Made by a program: the position numbers and the translations under genes. The notes under the pieces are model-generated. The model did not search any database. It was not told the origin of the DNA and saw only the letters and a list, made by a program, of their open reading frames with translations. From Stenotrophomonas sp. BIO128-Bstrain (GTDB lineage: Bacteria > Pseudomonadota > Gammaproteobacteria > Xanthomonadales > Xanthomonadaceae), in contig NZ_CP124620.1 of NCBI RefSeq assembly GCF_030128875.1, positions 4,423,390 to 4,487,389 on the forward strand: 64,000 nt of DNA. Reading direction: 5' to 3'. Of the stretch, positions 26,262 through 35,524 are shown in pieces; within the stretch, counting starts at the first letter, position 1; each line of letters starts with the position of its first letter.

Positions 26262-28379
26262 GTGAAACCCGCCCTTTGTTTACTGGTTGCCAGCCTCATG
26301 ACCTCCAACGTGCACGCCGCCCCCGCGCTGACCCCGCCCGACGCCGAGAAGCACCCGCACACGGTGAAGGCTCCCTTTGGCGCGACCCGCAGCGATGATT
26401 ACTACTGGCTGCGCGACGACAAGCGCGAAGACAGGAAAATGCTGGCGTACCTGAACGCGGAGAATGCCTATACCGACCAGGTCGTGGCGCCGCTCAAGCC
26501 GCTGGAAGACACGCTCTACAAGGAGATCGTCGCCCGCATCAAGCAGGACGATGCCAGCGTGCCCTCGCGTGACCGCGGCTACTGGTATTACACCCGCTTT
26601 GAAACCGGCAAGGACTACCCGATCCAGGCACGCCGCAAGGGCAGCATGGAGGCGCCGGAAGAAATCCTGCTCGACATCAACACGATGGCCGAGGGCAAGG
26701 GCTACTTCAACGTGGGCGATGCCGATGTCAGCCAGGACAACCATCTGCTGGCCTGGGCCGAAGATGATGTGGGCCGCCGCCAGTACGTGATCCGCTTCAA
26801 GGACCTGCGCACCGGTGACGTGCTGCCGGACCGTATCGAGAACGTCTCGCCCAACGTGGTCTGGGCCGATGACAACCGCACCCTGTTCTACGTCGAGAAC
26901 GATCCGGAAACGCTGCTCACCGTGCGCGTGAAAAAACACGTGCTGGGCACCCCGGCCAGCAGTGACGTGCTGGTCTACGAGGAGAAGGACGACAGCTTTT
27001 ACATGGGCGTCGGCCGCACCCGCGATGATCGTTTCCTGACCATCGAACTGCACAGCACGGTCAGCTCGGAAACGCGCTACGCCCCGGCCGCCGATCCGCA
27101 GGCATTCAAGGTGCTGGCACCGCGTGCACGCGACGTGGAATACGACGCCGACCACTTCAACGGCCGCTGGGTGATCCGCACCAACGATGCCGATGCGAAG
27201 AACTTCAAGATCGTCACCGCGCCCAGCGATGCCACCACGCGCAGCCAGTGGAAAGACTGGGTCGCGCACGATGATGCGGTGCTGATCGAAGGCTTCGAGC
27301 TGTTCGATGGCTTCACCGCGATCGCCGAGCGCTCCAATGGCCTGGAGCGCGTGCGCCTGCTGTTCCCGGATGGCCGCCAGGACTACGTCAAGGCCGACGA
27401 GCCGGCCTATTCGATGGGGCTGGCCGCCAACAGCGAACACGATACGCCGTGGCTGCGGTACGCCTACACCTCGCTGACCACCCCGACCACCACCTACGAG
27501 CTCAACACCGTCACCGGTGAGCGTCGCCAGCTCAAACAGCAGCCGGTGATCGGCTATGACCCGTCGCAGTACACCACCGAGCGTGTGTGGGTGACGGCCC
27601 GCGATGGCGTCAAGGTGCCGGTGTCGCTGGTCTACCGCAACGGTTTCAAGAAGGACGGCACCGGCGCGCTGTACCAGTACGCCTACGGCAGCTACGGCAT
27701 GTCGATGGATCCGGGCTTCAACCAGACCGTGGTCAGCCTGCTGGATCGCGGCGTGGTGTATGCCATCGCCCACATCCGCGGCGGCCAGGAAATGGGCCGT
27801 GCGTGGTATGAGGACGGCAAGCTGCTCAAGAAGCAGAACACCTTCAACGATTTCATCGACGTCACTCGTGAGCTGGTCCGCCTCGGCTATGCCGCCAAGG
27901 ATCGCGTCGCCGCCTCCGGTGGCAGCGCCGGTGGCCTGCTGATGGGCGCGGTCGCCAACCAGGCACCGCAGGACTACCGCGTGATGGTCGCCCAGGTGCC
28001 GTTCGTGGATGTGGTCACCACCATGCTCGATGCCAGCATCCCGCTGACGACCAACGAATACGACGAGTGGGGCAACCCCGAGCAGCGCGAGTACTACGAC
28101 TACATGCTGAAGTACTCGCCGTACGACAACGTCGGCAAGCAGGCCTATCCGGCCCTGTATGTCGGCACCGGGCTGTGGGATTCGCAGGTGCAGTACTGGG
28201 AGCCGGCCAAGTGGGTGGCCAAGCTGCGCGATGACAACACCGGTCACTTCCCGATCGTCTTCCGCACCAACATGGAAGCCGGCCACGGTGGCAAATCCGG
28301 CCGCTTCCAGCGCTATCACGAGCTGGCCGAGTCGTATGCGTTCGTGCTCGACCAGCTGGGCGTGACCCGGACCCCGTAA
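26262..28379 (+). CDS. ptrB: Oligopeptidase B-like S9 peptidase with signal peptide
   Basis: 705 residues. Start GTG at 26262 with AGGAG nine bases upstream; it opens with a signal peptide (MKPALCLLVASLMTSNVHA). The sequence KAPFGATRSDDYYWLRDDKR and the domain with Ser555 in ASGGSAGGLLMG, IRGGQEMGRAWYEDGKLLKK, and NMEAGHGGKSGR are typical of oligopeptidase B, which cuts after basic residues. E. coli PtrB is cytosolic, so an export signal is notable, although xanthomonad relatives often have one. Weakly similar in layout to the S9 peptidase at 22691-24787. Confidence 0.92.
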   Translation: MKPALCLLVASLMTSNVHAAPALTPPDAEKHPHTVKAPFGATRSDDYYWLRDDKREDRKMLAYLNAENAYTDQVVAPLKPLEDTLYKEIVARIKQDDASVPSRDRGYWYYTRFETGKDYPIQARRKGSMEAPEEILLDINTMAEGKGYFNVGDADVSQDNHLLAWAEDDVGRRQYVIRFKDLRTGDVLPDRIENVSPNVVWADDNRTLFYVENDPETLLTVRVKKHVLGTPASSDVLVYEEKDDSFYMGVGRTRDDRFLTIELHSTVSSETRYAPAADPQAFKVLAPRARDVEYDADHFNGRWVIRTNDADAKNFKIVTAPSDATTRSQWKDWVAHDDAVLIEGFELFDGFTAIAERSNGLERVRLLFPDGRQDYVKADEPAYSMGLAANSEHDTPWLRYAYTSLTTPTTTYELNTVTGERRQLKQQPVIGYDPSQYTTERVWVTARDGVKVPVSLVYRNGFKKDGTGALYQYAYGSYGMSMDPGFNQTVVSLLDRGVVYAIAHIRGGQEMGRAWYEDGKLLKKQNTFNDFIDVTRELVRLGYAAKDRVAASGGSAGGLLMGAVANQAPQDYRVMVAQVPFVDVVTTMLDASIPLTTNEYDEWGNPEQREYYDYMLKYSPYDNVGKQAYPALYVGTGLWDSQVQYWEPAKWVAKLRDDNTGHFPIVFRTNMEAGHGGKSGRFQRYHELAESYAFVLDQLGVTRTP

Positions 28380-28452
28380 TGGCAGCCGCCGGCCGCCGGC
28401 CGTCGGAGGACGACGATCGCCGCTGTCCGGCCAAGGATCGTCAACCGCTCCG

Positions 28453-28475
28453 GTAGTGCCGGCCGCTGGCCGGCA
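28453..28475 (+). repeat. SMAG (GTAG) palindromic element
   Basis: GTAGTGCCGGCCGCTGGCCG and onward, 74 bases after the ptrB stop; one half of an inverted dimer with the copy at 28502-28525. Confidence 0.85.
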
Positions 28476-28501
28476 CCGCCTGGGCCCAGCAGGAGGTGCG
28501 G

Positions 28502-28525
28502 GGTTGCCGGCCAGCGCCGGCACTG
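28502..28525 (-). repeat. SMAG-like element, inverted partner
   Basis: The minus strand reads GCAGTGCCGGCGCTGGCCGG (GTAG changed to GCAG). Together with 28453-28475 it can form a large hairpin in the ptrB 3' region. Confidence 0.7.
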
Positions 28526-28601
28526 CCGGGGTGCTTCCAGGGGCGCGATGTCTGCGCGGCCTGTTCATCCAGCCAGCACCCAAGCGCCCAAAGGGCGCGG
28601 C

Positions 28602-28607
28602 TATACT
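28602..28607 (+). promoter_or_regulatory. -10 hexamer placed for a leaderless lptM mRNA
   Basis: TATACT ends six bases before the lptM ATG, so the transcript should start at or beside the start codon. Confidence 0.45.
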
Positions 28608-28613
28608 CAGGGC

Positions 28614-28859
28614 ATGAAGACATCCCCCCGTACCCTCATCTCCCTGACGCTGGCCGCCTCGGCGCTGCTGGTGCTGTCGGCCTGTGGCAACAAGGGCCCG
28701 CTGGTCCTGCCGCAGAAGCCGGTCCCGGTCGAAGAACAACTGGTCGAACCGGCCGCCGACGACGCCACGCCGCCGGCCGCTGACGCCGATACCGATTCCC
28801 CGGTGGTTCCCGATCCCGTTGAAGCCCCGGCGCTGAAGGCCAATGACGGGAATGAGTAA
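28614..28859 (+). CDS. lptM: LptM-type small lipoprotein
   Basis: 81 residues. A lipoprotein signal ([18 protein letters not shown]) has its lipidated Cys at 24. Directly after it come [12 protein letters not shown], the conserved LptM (YifL) motif, then an acidic Pro/Ala tail. In E. coli LptM helps the LptD LPS translocon mature at the outer membrane. Its place immediately before dapF matches the E. coli yifL-dapF order. Its last 8 bases overlap the dapF start. Confidence 0.9.
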   Translation: MKTSPRTLISLTLAASALLVLSACGNKGPLVLPQKPVPVEEQLVEPAADDATPPAADADTDSPVVPDPVEAPALKANDGNE

Positions 28860-29706
28860 GGCAAGCACGTCCGCGGCGCTGCGTTTCACCAAGATGCATG
28901 GCGCCGGCAATGATTTCGTGGTGTTGGACCTGCGCGATGGCAGCGTACCGCCGGATGCCGCACTGGCCGCGCGCCTGGCCGATCGCCATACCGGCGTGGG
29001 TTGCGACCAGATCCTGACCATCGAACCGCCCAAGGCCGAGGGCTCGGTGGCCTCCTACCGGATCTGGAATGCCGACGGCAGCCGTTCGGAGCAGTGTGGC
29101 AACGGCGCGCGCTGCGTCGCTGCCTGGCTGGTGCGCGATGGTGCGGCCACTGGCACCACGTTCGCGATCGACAGCCCGGTCACCACGCACGCGGTTGAGC
29201 GCCTGGGCGAAGACCAGTACGCGGTGGCCATGGGCGTGCCGCGTTTCGAGCCGGAGAACGTGCCGCTGATCGGCTTCGCCCGCGCCCGCGAAGAATATCT
29301 CTTGCCGCTGCAGGGGGACACGGTGCGTTTCGGCGCGGTGTCGATGGGCAATCCGCACGCGGTCATCGAAGTGGGCCTGGTCGATGCCGCCCCGGTCGAA
29401 CGCCTGGGTCCGTTGCTGCAGCAGCACGCCTCGTTCCCGAAGTCGGTCAACGTCGGCTTCGTGCAGGTGCTCGGCCCGCAGCATGCGCGCCTGCGCGTGT
29501 ACGAGCGCGGTGCCGGCGAAACCCTGGCGTGCGGCAGCGGCGCGTGCGCCGCGGCCGTGGTGATGATGCAGCGCGGTCGCCTGCAGCGCGATGCCACGAT
29601 GTCGCTTCCGGGTGGCGATCTGCGCATCCGCTGGCCGGCCGATGATGCACAGATCGTGATGTCCGGACCCGCAGCCTTCGTCTTTGATGGAGAGTGGAAC
29701 GCATGA
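28852..29706 (+). CDS. dapF: Diaminopimelate epimerase
   Basis: 284 residues. Converts LL- to meso-diaminopimelate for lysine and peptidoglycan synthesis. The two catalytic cysteines are Cys82 ([10 protein letters not shown]) and Cys227 ([10 protein letters not shown]). It starts [16 protein letters not shown] after a short variable tail. ATG 28852 is used because it gives the usual family length; ATG 28843 is in frame and three codons longer with a GAAGG before it. Third-position overlaps with lptM and the DUF484 gene (ATGA) mark one operon lptM-dapF-DUF484-xerC. Confidence 0.96.
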   Translation: MSKASTSAALRFTKMHGAGNDFVVLDLRDGSVPPDAALAARLADRHTGVGCDQILTIEPPKAEGSVASYRIWNADGSRSEQCGNGARCVAAWLVRDGAATGTTFAIDSPVTTHAVERLGEDQYAVAMGVPRFEPENVPLIGFARAREEYLLPLQGDTVRFGAVSMGNPHAVIEVGLVDAAPVERLGPLLQQHASFPKSVNVGFVQVLGPQHARLRVYERGAGETLACGSGACAAAVVMMQRGRLQRDATMSLPGGDLRIRWPADDAQIVMSGPAAFVFDGEWNA

Positions 29707-30380
29707 GTGACACCGCCGAGAAAATCGGATCGCACGAAGTAGCCGCCTGGCTGCGTCGGCATCCGACCTTCCTGAAACAGTTCCCGGACCTGGCCCTGAC
29801 CCTGGTGGTGCCGCGTGATGACGGCCCCACCGCGTCGCTGGCCAGCTACCAGCTGGAAGTGCTGCGGGACAAGAACCGTGAGCTGTCGCGGCGGCTGGCC
29901 GATCTGGCCGCCAATGCGCAGATCAACGAGCGCTTGGCGGTCCGCACGCACCAGCTCACCCTGGCACTGATGAAACAGGACTCGGCGGCCGATACCCTGC
30001 GGGCGATGGCCGCCTCGCTGGAAGAAGATTTTGCTGGCGATCTGGTCCGGCTGATCGTGCTGCACCCGGTTGCGGGGCTGGAGCAGGCGCCGTGGCTGCA
30101 GGTGATCGAGGAGAGCAGCCCGTTGCTGGGGGTGTTCCGCGATTGCCTGAAAGACGGCGAGCCGATCTGTGGCCGCCTGCAGCCGGAAAAAAATACCGTG
30201 CTGTACGCGGGGCGTGCCGAGGAAGTGCAGTCCAGCGCGCTGCTGCCGCTGCCGGGCGTCGGCCTGATCGCAGTGGGCAGCCACGACGGCAACCGGTTCT
30301 ACCCCGGCATGGGCACGTTGTTCCTGCGCATGATGGGCGAGTCGCTGGTCGTGGCCCTGCAGCGTTTCCCGTCGCCCTGA
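29703..30380 (+). CDS. DUF484 family protein
   Basis: 225 residues. [20 protein letters not shown] is the family's N-terminal mark, followed by a coiled region ([20 protein letters not shown]) and a GAF-like part ([34 protein letters not shown]). DUF484 sits between dapF and xerC in many gammaproteobacteria (the yigA position). Function is unknown. ATGA overlap with dapF. Confidence 0.9.
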   Translation: MSDTAEKIGSHEVAAWLRRHPTFLKQFPDLALTLVVPRDDGPTASLASYQLEVLRDKNRELSRRLADLAANAQINERLAVRTHQLTLALMKQDSAADTLRAMAASLEEDFAGDLVRLIVLHPVAGLEQAPWLQVIEESSPLLGVFRDCLKDGEPICGRLQPEKNTVLYAGRAEEVQSSALLPLPGVGLIAVGSHDGNRFYPGMGTLFLRMMGESLVVALQRFPSP

Positions 30381-30402
30381 CATTCCCTTGAGCGGAGCCG
30401 TC

Positions 30403-31293
30403 GTGAGTACCGCGCAGGACTTCCTGTCGCATCTGCAGGTGGAGCGCCGCATGTCGGCGCACACGCTGGATGCCTATCGTCGCGACCTGGACGCCCTGGC
30501 GGCGTGGTCGGACGGGCAGGGCGCCATCATCGACACGCTCGACAGCGCGCAGCTGCGCCAGTTCATCGCGGCCGAACACCGGCGTGGCCTGTCGCCCATC
30601 TCGCTGCAGCGCCGGCTCTCGGCGTGCCGCAGCTTCTACGCGTGGCTGCTCAAGCACCATCGCATCGCGGCCAACCCGGCCACCGGCCTGAAAGCCCCCA
30701 AGGCGCCGCGCAAGCTGCCGCAGGTGCTCGATGCCGATGAAGCCGTGCAACTGGTCGAACTGCCCACCGATGCACCGCTCGGCCTGCGCGATCGCGCGCT
30801 GCTGGAGCTGTTCTATTCCTCCGGGCTGCGCCTGAGCGAGCTGTGCGCGCTGATCTGGCTCGACCTGGATTTCGATACCGGCCTGGTCAACGTGCTGGGC
30901 AAGGGCAACCGCGAGCGCCGGGTGCCGTTCGGCTCGCATGCACGCACCGCGCTGCAGGGCTGGCGGGCCGAGAGCGGCGGCGCGGCGACCGCGCCGGTGT
31001 TCCCCGGGCGCAAGGGCGGGCCGATCACCCAGCGCGCCGTGCAGATCCGCATCCGCCAACTGGCCCAGCGCCAGGGCCTGTTCAAGCACGTGCACCCGCA
31101 CATGCTGCGGCACAGCTTCGCCAGCCACATCCTGGAATCCTCCGGTGATCTGCGCGGCGTGCAGGAGCTGCTCGGTCACGCCGACATCGCCACCACGCAG
31201 ATCTACACCCACCTGGATTTCCAGCACCTGGCCAAGGTCTACGATGCGGCCCACCCGCGCGCCAAGCGGCGCAAGAGCGGCAACGAAAGCTGA
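30403..31293 (+). CDS. xerC: Tyrosine recombinase XerC
   Basis: 296 residues. With XerD it resolves chromosome dimers at dif. The catalytic set is visible: Arg in [10 protein letters not shown], Lys in [11 protein letters not shown], HxxR in [10 protein letters not shown], His in [10 protein letters not shown], and Tyr in TTQIYTHLD. The N-terminal core-binding domain is about 1-90. GTG at 30403 is preferred (GGAG five bases upstream); a TTG at 30388 in the same frame has no ribosome site. Last gene of the dapF operon. Confidence 0.95.
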   Translation: MSTAQDFLSHLQVERRMSAHTLDAYRRDLDALAAWSDGQGAIIDTLDSAQLRQFIAAEHRRGLSPISLQRRLSACRSFYAWLLKHHRIAANPATGLKAPKAPRKLPQVLDADEAVQLVELPTDAPLGLRDRALLELFYSSGLRLSELCALIWLDLDFDTGLVNVLGKGNRERRVPFGSHARTALQGWRAESGGAATAPVFPGRKGGPITQRAVQIRIRQLAQRQGLFKHVHPHMLRHSFASHILESSGDLRGVQELLGHADIATTQIYTHLDFQHLAKVYDAAHPRAKRRKSGNES

Positions 31294-31332
31294 ATCGATC
31301 CGCTGCGGCATCCGGGCGCAGGGCAGGACGGG

Positions 31333-31359
31333 TTGAAGCGTCGGGCACAGACCCCACCT
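31333..31359 (+). promoter_or_regulatory. Heat-shock (sigma-32-type) promoter of hslVU
   Basis: TTGAAG at 31333-31338 and CCCCACCT at 31352-31359, separated by 13 bases, closely fit the sigma-32 consensus (CTTGAAA, N13-15, CCCCATNT). It lies 25 bases before the hslV start. Confidence 0.65.
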
Positions 31360-31384
31360 CAGTCTTTGTCACCCCGGAGGCTCC

Positions 31385-31936
31385 ATGGACCCCAGTCAGA
31401 ACCCCAACGTATTTCATGCCACCACCATCATCTCGGTGCGCCGCAATGGGCATGTCGCCGTCGCCGGCGATGGCCAGGTCACGCTCGGCCACACGGTGAT
31501 GAAGGGCAATGCCCGCAAGGTGCGCCGCCTGGGTCGCGAGGGCCAGGTGCTGGCCGGTTTCGCCGGTGCCGCCGCCGATGCCTTCACCCTGTTCGAGCTG
31601 TTCGAGGCCAAGCTGGAAAAGCATGGCCAGCTGCAGCGCGCTGCGGTGGAACTGGCCAAGGATTGGCGCACCGAGCGCCGCCTGGGCAAGCTTGAGGCAT
31701 TGCTCGCCGTCGCCGACAAGGACACCTCGCTGATCATCAGCGGCACCGGTGATGTGATCGAGCCCGAAGACGGCATCATCGCGATCGGGTCCGGTGGTTC
31801 CTACGCCCTGTCGGCCGCCCGCGCGCTGATGGCGCACACCGAACTGGATGCCCGCACGATCGCCACCGAGTCGATCAACATCGCCGGCGACATCTGCATC
31901 TACACCAATCGCAACGTGGTGGTCGAGGAACTGTAA
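31385..31936 (+). CDS. hslV: ATP-dependent protease HslVU, peptidase subunit
   Basis: 183 residues; forms a double hexamer of proteasome-like peptidase in the cytoplasm. The propeptide is cut before Thr13 ([12 protein letters not shown]), the N-terminal nucleophile. [26 protein letters not shown] and [17 protein letters not shown] are conserved. A Shine-Dalgarno CCCCGGAGG precedes the ATG. Its partner hslU follows after 60 bases that contain a SMAG element. Confidence 0.97.
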   Translation: MDPSQNPNVFHATTIISVRRNGHVAVAGDGQVTLGHTVMKGNARKVRRLGREGQVLAGFAGAAADAFTLFELFEAKLEKHGQLQRAAVELAKDWRTERRLGKLEALLAVADKDTSLIISGTGDVIEPEDGIIAIGSGGSYALSAARALMAHTELDARTIATESINIAGDICIYTNRNVVVEEL

Positions 31937-31938
31937 GC

Positions 31939-31961
31939 GTAGTGCCGGCCGCTGGCCGGCA
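31939..31961 (+). repeat. SMAG (GTAG) element inside the hslVU operon
   Basis: GTAGTGCCGGCCGCTGGCCG and onward occupies most of the 60-base gap between hslV and hslU. A hairpin here can protect the hslV 3' end or reduce hslU expression. Confidence 0.85.
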
Positions 31962-31996
31962 ACCTCGAAAAACCCAATTCATCCGTGAGCACACTC

Positions 31997-33370
31997 ATGC
32001 CGCACAAGATTGAAGTTTCTTCCGCCACCATGACCCCGCGCGAAATCGTGCAGGAACTGGACCGGCACATCGTCGGCCAGCACGACGCCAAACGCGCGGT
32101 CGCCATCGCGCTGCGCAACCGCTGGCGCCGCATGCAGCTGCCGACCGAGCTGCGCAACGAAGTGATGCCCAAGAACATTCTGATGATCGGCCCGACCGGC
32201 GTCGGCAAGACCGAGATCGCGCGTCGCCTGGCCACGCTGGCCAACGCACCGTTCGTCAAGGTCGAAGCGACCCGTTTCACCGAGGTCGGCTATGTCGGCA
32301 AGGATGTGGAGCAGATCATCCGCGACCTGGCCGACACCGCGGTCAAGCTGTACCGCGAGCAGGCCAAGGTGCGCGTGCGCACGCAGGCCGAAGAACGCGC
32401 CGAAGACCGCATCCTGGATGCGCTGCTGCCGCGCCGCAGCACCGGTATCGGCTTCGATGCCGAAGCCGCGCGCAATGAGCCGTCCGCGCAGGACAACGAG
32501 ACCCGCATCAAGTTCCGCCGCATGCTGCGCAACGGTGAGCTGGACGAGCGCGAGATCGAGCTGGAAGTGTCGGCCAACGTGAGCATGGACATCATGACCC
32601 CGCCGGGCATGGAGGAAATGGGCCAGCAGCTGCGCCAGATGTTCTCCAGCATGGGCGGCGCGAAGGCGCAGAAGCGCACGCTGTCGATCAAGGCGGCGCG
32701 CCCGCTGCTGGTCGAGGAGGAGGCCGGCAAGCTGGTCAACGAAGACGATATCCGCAGCGCGGCGATCGAGGCCTGCGAGCAGCACGGCATCGTGTTCATC
32801 GACGAGATCGACAAGGTCGCCAAGCGCGGTGACAACGTCGGTGGGGGCGATGTGTCGCGCGAGGGTGTGCAGCGCGATCTGCTGCCGCTGGTGGAAGGCT
32901 CCAACGTCTCCACCAAGTACGGCACGATCAAGACCGACCACATCCTGTTCATCGCCTCCGGTGCGTTCCACCTGGCCAAGCCCAGCGATCTGATCCCGGA
33001 GCTGCAGGGTCGTTTCCCGATCCGCGTGGAGCTGGGTGCGCTGAGCAAGCAGGACTTCGTGCGCATCCTCACCGAGCCCAAGGCTGCGCTGACCAAGCAG
33101 TATGAAGCGCTGCTGCAGACCGAGGGCGTGTCGATGAAGTTCACCGTCGATGCGGTGGACCGCCTGGCCGAGATCGCGTTCCAGGTCAACGAGCGCCAGG
33201 AAAACATCGGCGCGCGCCGCCTGCACACCGTGCTGGAGCGTCTGCTGGATACGCTGAGCTATGAAGCGCCGGATCGCGATGGCGAGACCATCAGCATCGA
33301 CCAGGCCTACGTCGATGCGCATCTGGGCGAGCTGGTGCAGGATCCGGACCTGAGCCGCTACATCCTGTAA
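31997..33370 (+). CDS. hslU: ATP-dependent protease HslVU, ATPase subunit
   Basis: 457 residues of the ClpX-like AAA+ family; unfolds substrates and feeds HslV. Walker A GPTGVGKT is at about 60-67, the pore loop is GYVGKDVE, Walker B is IVFIDEIDK, and the sensor and C-terminal [12 protein letters not shown] and DLSRYIL end are present. The acidic/Ala-rich I-domain lies between. ATG 31997 is used; a GTG at 31985 in frame would add four residues. No strong Shine-Dalgarno is visible, so coupling to hslV is possible. Confidence 0.96.
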   Translation: MPHKIEVSSATMTPREIVQELDRHIVGQHDAKRAVAIALRNRWRRMQLPTELRNEVMPKNILMIGPTGVGKTEIARRLATLANAPFVKVEATRFTEVGYVGKDVEQIIRDLADTAVKLYREQAKVRVRTQAEERAEDRILDALLPRRSTGIGFDAEAARNEPSAQDNETRIKFRRMLRNGELDEREIELEVSANVSMDIMTPPGMEEMGQQLRQMFSSMGGAKAQKRTLSIKAARPLLVEEEAGKLVNEDDIRSAAIEACEQHGIVFIDEIDKVAKRGDNVGGGDVSREGVQRDLLPLVEGSNVSTKYGTIKTDHILFIASGAFHLAKPSDLIPELQGRFPIRVELGALSKQDFVRILTEPKAALTKQYEALLQTEGVSMKFTVDAVDRLAEIAFQVNERQENIGARRLHTVLERLLDTLSYEAPDRDGETISIDQAYVDAHLGELVQDPDLSRYIL

Positions 33371-33398
33371 CGGCACGCAACGATCGGGTGGTAGGAAG

Positions 33399-33430
33399 AA
33401 CGGCGGCACTTCGGTGTCGCCGTTTTTTTT
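33399..33430 (+). terminator. Rho-independent terminator after hslU
   Basis: AACGGCGGCAC and GTGTCGCCGTT (one G-T pair) enclose the tetraloop TTCG, followed by eight T. It also separates the convergent smeT gene. Confidence 0.92.
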
Positions 33431-33433
33431 GCC

Positions 33434-34102
33434 TCACACCTCGTCGTCGGTCGGCAATGGCGTTGGCGGTGCGCCCGGGGTGAACACCCCCGGTTTGACG
33501 AAGGCACTGAAGATCGCATCCAGCGTCTGCATGCCGTCGCGCTGGATCTCGAACAGATCCGGTTCCAGCATCGCGCTGTACAGCACGCCGGTCAGGCTGG
33601 TGCTGACGATGCGCGCCACGGTTTCGGCATCGGCGTGGTCGTGCAGCTGGCCCAGCTCGCGCGCGCGCTCGAGTGCGGCGGCGATGATCGCCAGTTCCTC
33701 ACGTGACGCTTCGCGCTGCAGCTCCTGCATCGCCTGGCTTTCCACTGACAGATCGTTGCGCAGCATGATTTCCATCATGTTGCGCAGGCGCTCGTCTTCG
33801 GCCAGTTCGCGGAAGGAGACCAGCAGCGCCGAGCGCAGGTCCAGGATCGGCGTGTTGCGCTTGGCCGAGGTGGTGCGGCGCATGCGCTCGATGAACGGCA
33901 CGCGCTCGCGGTCGATCATCGCGGTCAGCACTTCGGCCTTGTTCTTGAAGTGCCAGTACACCGCGCCGCGGGTAAATCCGGCGCGCGCGCCGATCATCGC
34001 CAGGCTGGTGCCGGCGACCCCGTATTCATGGAAACAGACCTGCGCCGCATCGAGGATGCCCTCGCGGGTGGCCTGCGCCTCTTCTTTGGTTTTTCGGGCC
34101 AT
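33434..34102 (-). CDS. smeT: TetR-family repressor of the SmeDEF pump (SmeT-like)
   Basis: 222 residues. The N-terminus MARKTKEEAQATREGILDAA and helix-turn-helix (GTSLAMIGARAGFTRGAVYW, HFKNKAEVL) closely resemble SmeT of S. maltophilia. SmeT binds a pseudo-palindrome in the shared promoter and represses smeDEF and itself; loss raises multidrug resistance. The C-terminal part (LRNMMEIMLRNDLSVESQAM and onward) is the ligand-binding domain. It is divergent from smeD. Confidence 0.9.
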   Translation of the reverse strand: MARKTKEEAQATREGILDAAQVCFHEYGVAGTSLAMIGARAGFTRGAVYWHFKNKAEVLTAMIDRERVPFIERMRRTTSAKRNTPILDLRSALLVSFRELAEDERLRNMMEIMLRNDLSVESQAMQELQREASREELAIIAAALERARELGQLHDHADAETVARIVSTSLTGVLYSAMLEPDLFEIQRDGMQTLDAIFSAFVKPGVFTPGAPPTPLPTDDEV

Positions 34103-34148
34103 TGCGCTGTGCAGTTGCTGGATGAAACCGGCCTGAATTGTACCGCTT

Positions 34149-34176
34149 TACAAACAAACATGCATGTATGTATATT
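34149..34176. promoter_or_regulatory. SmeT operator-like pseudo-palindrome
   Basis: Centred at 34162-34163 on ACATGCATGT, with ACAAACATGCATGTATGT forming a near-perfect palindrome. The known SmeT operator of S. maltophilia is a 28-bp pseudo-palindrome of the same kind between the divergent genes. The -10/-35 of both genes should overlap it. Confidence 0.75.
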
Positions 34177-34333
34177 TGCGCCCCACTGATCCTCAGCGAG
34201 GACTGCCTGCGAATGTCGGCGGGTCTCGTTTCGGATATTTGCCGTCATTTGCTGCCTGTTTGTCGTCATTCTTCGCTTTTATCGGAAGTTGGGCTGCAGG
34301 CGCGCCCTTTTCCGTCTGCGAGCCCCTACCGCC

Positions 34334-35512
34334 ATGTCCAGAACCCCGTACCGCCTTCTCGCGCTGTCCCTCGCGATCGCCCTGACCGTGTCCGCCTGTG
34401 GCGGTGGTGAGCAGGAGGGTCCACAGGGCGGGCCTGGCCAGGTCACCGTGGCCACCCTGAAAGCCGAGCAGGTCGGCCTGACCCGTGAACTGCCGGGCCG
34501 GACCAACGCCTTCCTGGTCGCCGAAGTGCGCCCGCAGGTCAACGGCATCGTGGCCAAGCGGCTGTTCACCGAAGGGGGCCTGGTCACCGCGGGGCAGCCG
34601 CTGTACCAGCTTGATGACGCCAGCTACCGGGCCCAGGCCAACAGCGCCCGCGCCCAGCTGGCCCGCGCCGAAGCCACCGCCAATGCCGCACGCCTGAGCG
34701 CCAGGCGCATCGGCGAGCTGGCCAAGGTCGAGGCGGTCAGCACCCAGGACAACGAGAACGCGATCGCCGCGCTCAAGCAGGCCGAGGCCGATGTCGGTGC
34801 CGCGCGCGCCGCGCTGGATGCGGCCAACGTGACGCTGGGCTATGCCCGCATCACCGCGCCGATCAGCGGCCGCATCGGCAAGTCCTCGGTCACCCAGGGC
34901 GCGCTGGTCAGCGCCGGCCAGGCCGAAGCGCTGGCCACCGTGCAGCAGTTGAACCCGATTTATGTCGATCTGACCCAGTCCGCCAGCGAGCTGCTGCAGC
35001 TGCGCCGCGAGCTGGCCAGCGGCCGCCTGCAGGACAACCAGACCCTGCCGGTGACGATCCTGCTCGACGACGGCACCGCGTTCGACCACAAGGGCACCCT
35101 GGAATTCTCCGAAGTCAGCGTGGACCCGACCACCGGCAGCTACGCGCTGCGGGTGAAGGTCGAGAACCCGGACCAGGTGCTGATGCCGGGCATGTACGTG
35201 CGTGCGCAGGTCGGCAGCGGCGTGCGCGAGAACGCGATCCTGGTGCCTATGCAGGGCATCGCCCGCGATCCCAAGGGCGATACCAGCGCCATGGTGGTCG
35301 GCAAGGACGACAAGGTCGAAGTGCGGCAGGTCAAGGTCAGCCGCTCGCTCGGCGACAAGTGGCTGGTGGAGGACGGGCTGAAGGCCGGTGACAAGGTCAT
35401 CGTCGAAGGCCTGCAGAAGATCCAGCCGGGCATGCCCGTGCAGGCCACCGAAATGGGCGCGGCCCCGGCCAAGCCGGCCGCCGCGCCGGCGGCTCCCGCC
35501 GCCCAGCAGTAA
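34334..35512 (+). CDS. smeD: RND efflux pump periplasmic adaptor
   Basis: 392 residues. Lipoprotein signal with Cys22 (LAIALTVSAC). Then the adaptor fold: GRTNAFLVAEVRPQVNGIVA, an alpha-hairpin at about 95-155 rich in Ala/Gln/Glu, lipoyl half-motif GYARITAPISGRIGKSSVTQ, and the membrane-proximal domain GMYVRAQVGSG. An Ala/Pro tail ends the protein. It bridges SmeE to SmeF. First gene of smeDEF, divergent from smeT; smeE begins 12 bases after its stop. Confidence 0.93.
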   Translation: MSRTPYRLLALSLAIALTVSACGGGEQEGPQGGPGQVTVATLKAEQVGLTRELPGRTNAFLVAEVRPQVNGIVAKRLFTEGGLVTAGQPLYQLDDASYRAQANSARAQLARAEATANAARLSARRIGELAKVEAVSTQDNENAIAALKQAEADVGAARAALDAANVTLGYARITAPISGRIGKSSVTQGALVSAGQAEALATVQQLNPIYVDLTQSASELLQLRRELASGRLQDNQTLPVTILLDDGTAFDHKGTLEFSEVSVDPTTGSYALRVKVENPDQVLMPGMYVRAQVGSGVRENAILVPMQGIARDPKGDTSAMVVGKDDKVEVRQVKVSRSLGDKWLVEDGLKAGDKVIVEGLQKIQPGMPVQATEMGAAPAKPAAAPAAPAAQQ

Positions 35513-35524
35513 CCGGAGAATTCC

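Noticed and set aside
26280..29033. 917-codon antisense frame over ptrB and dapF
   Set aside because: Opposes well-supported genes; no domain or start signal.
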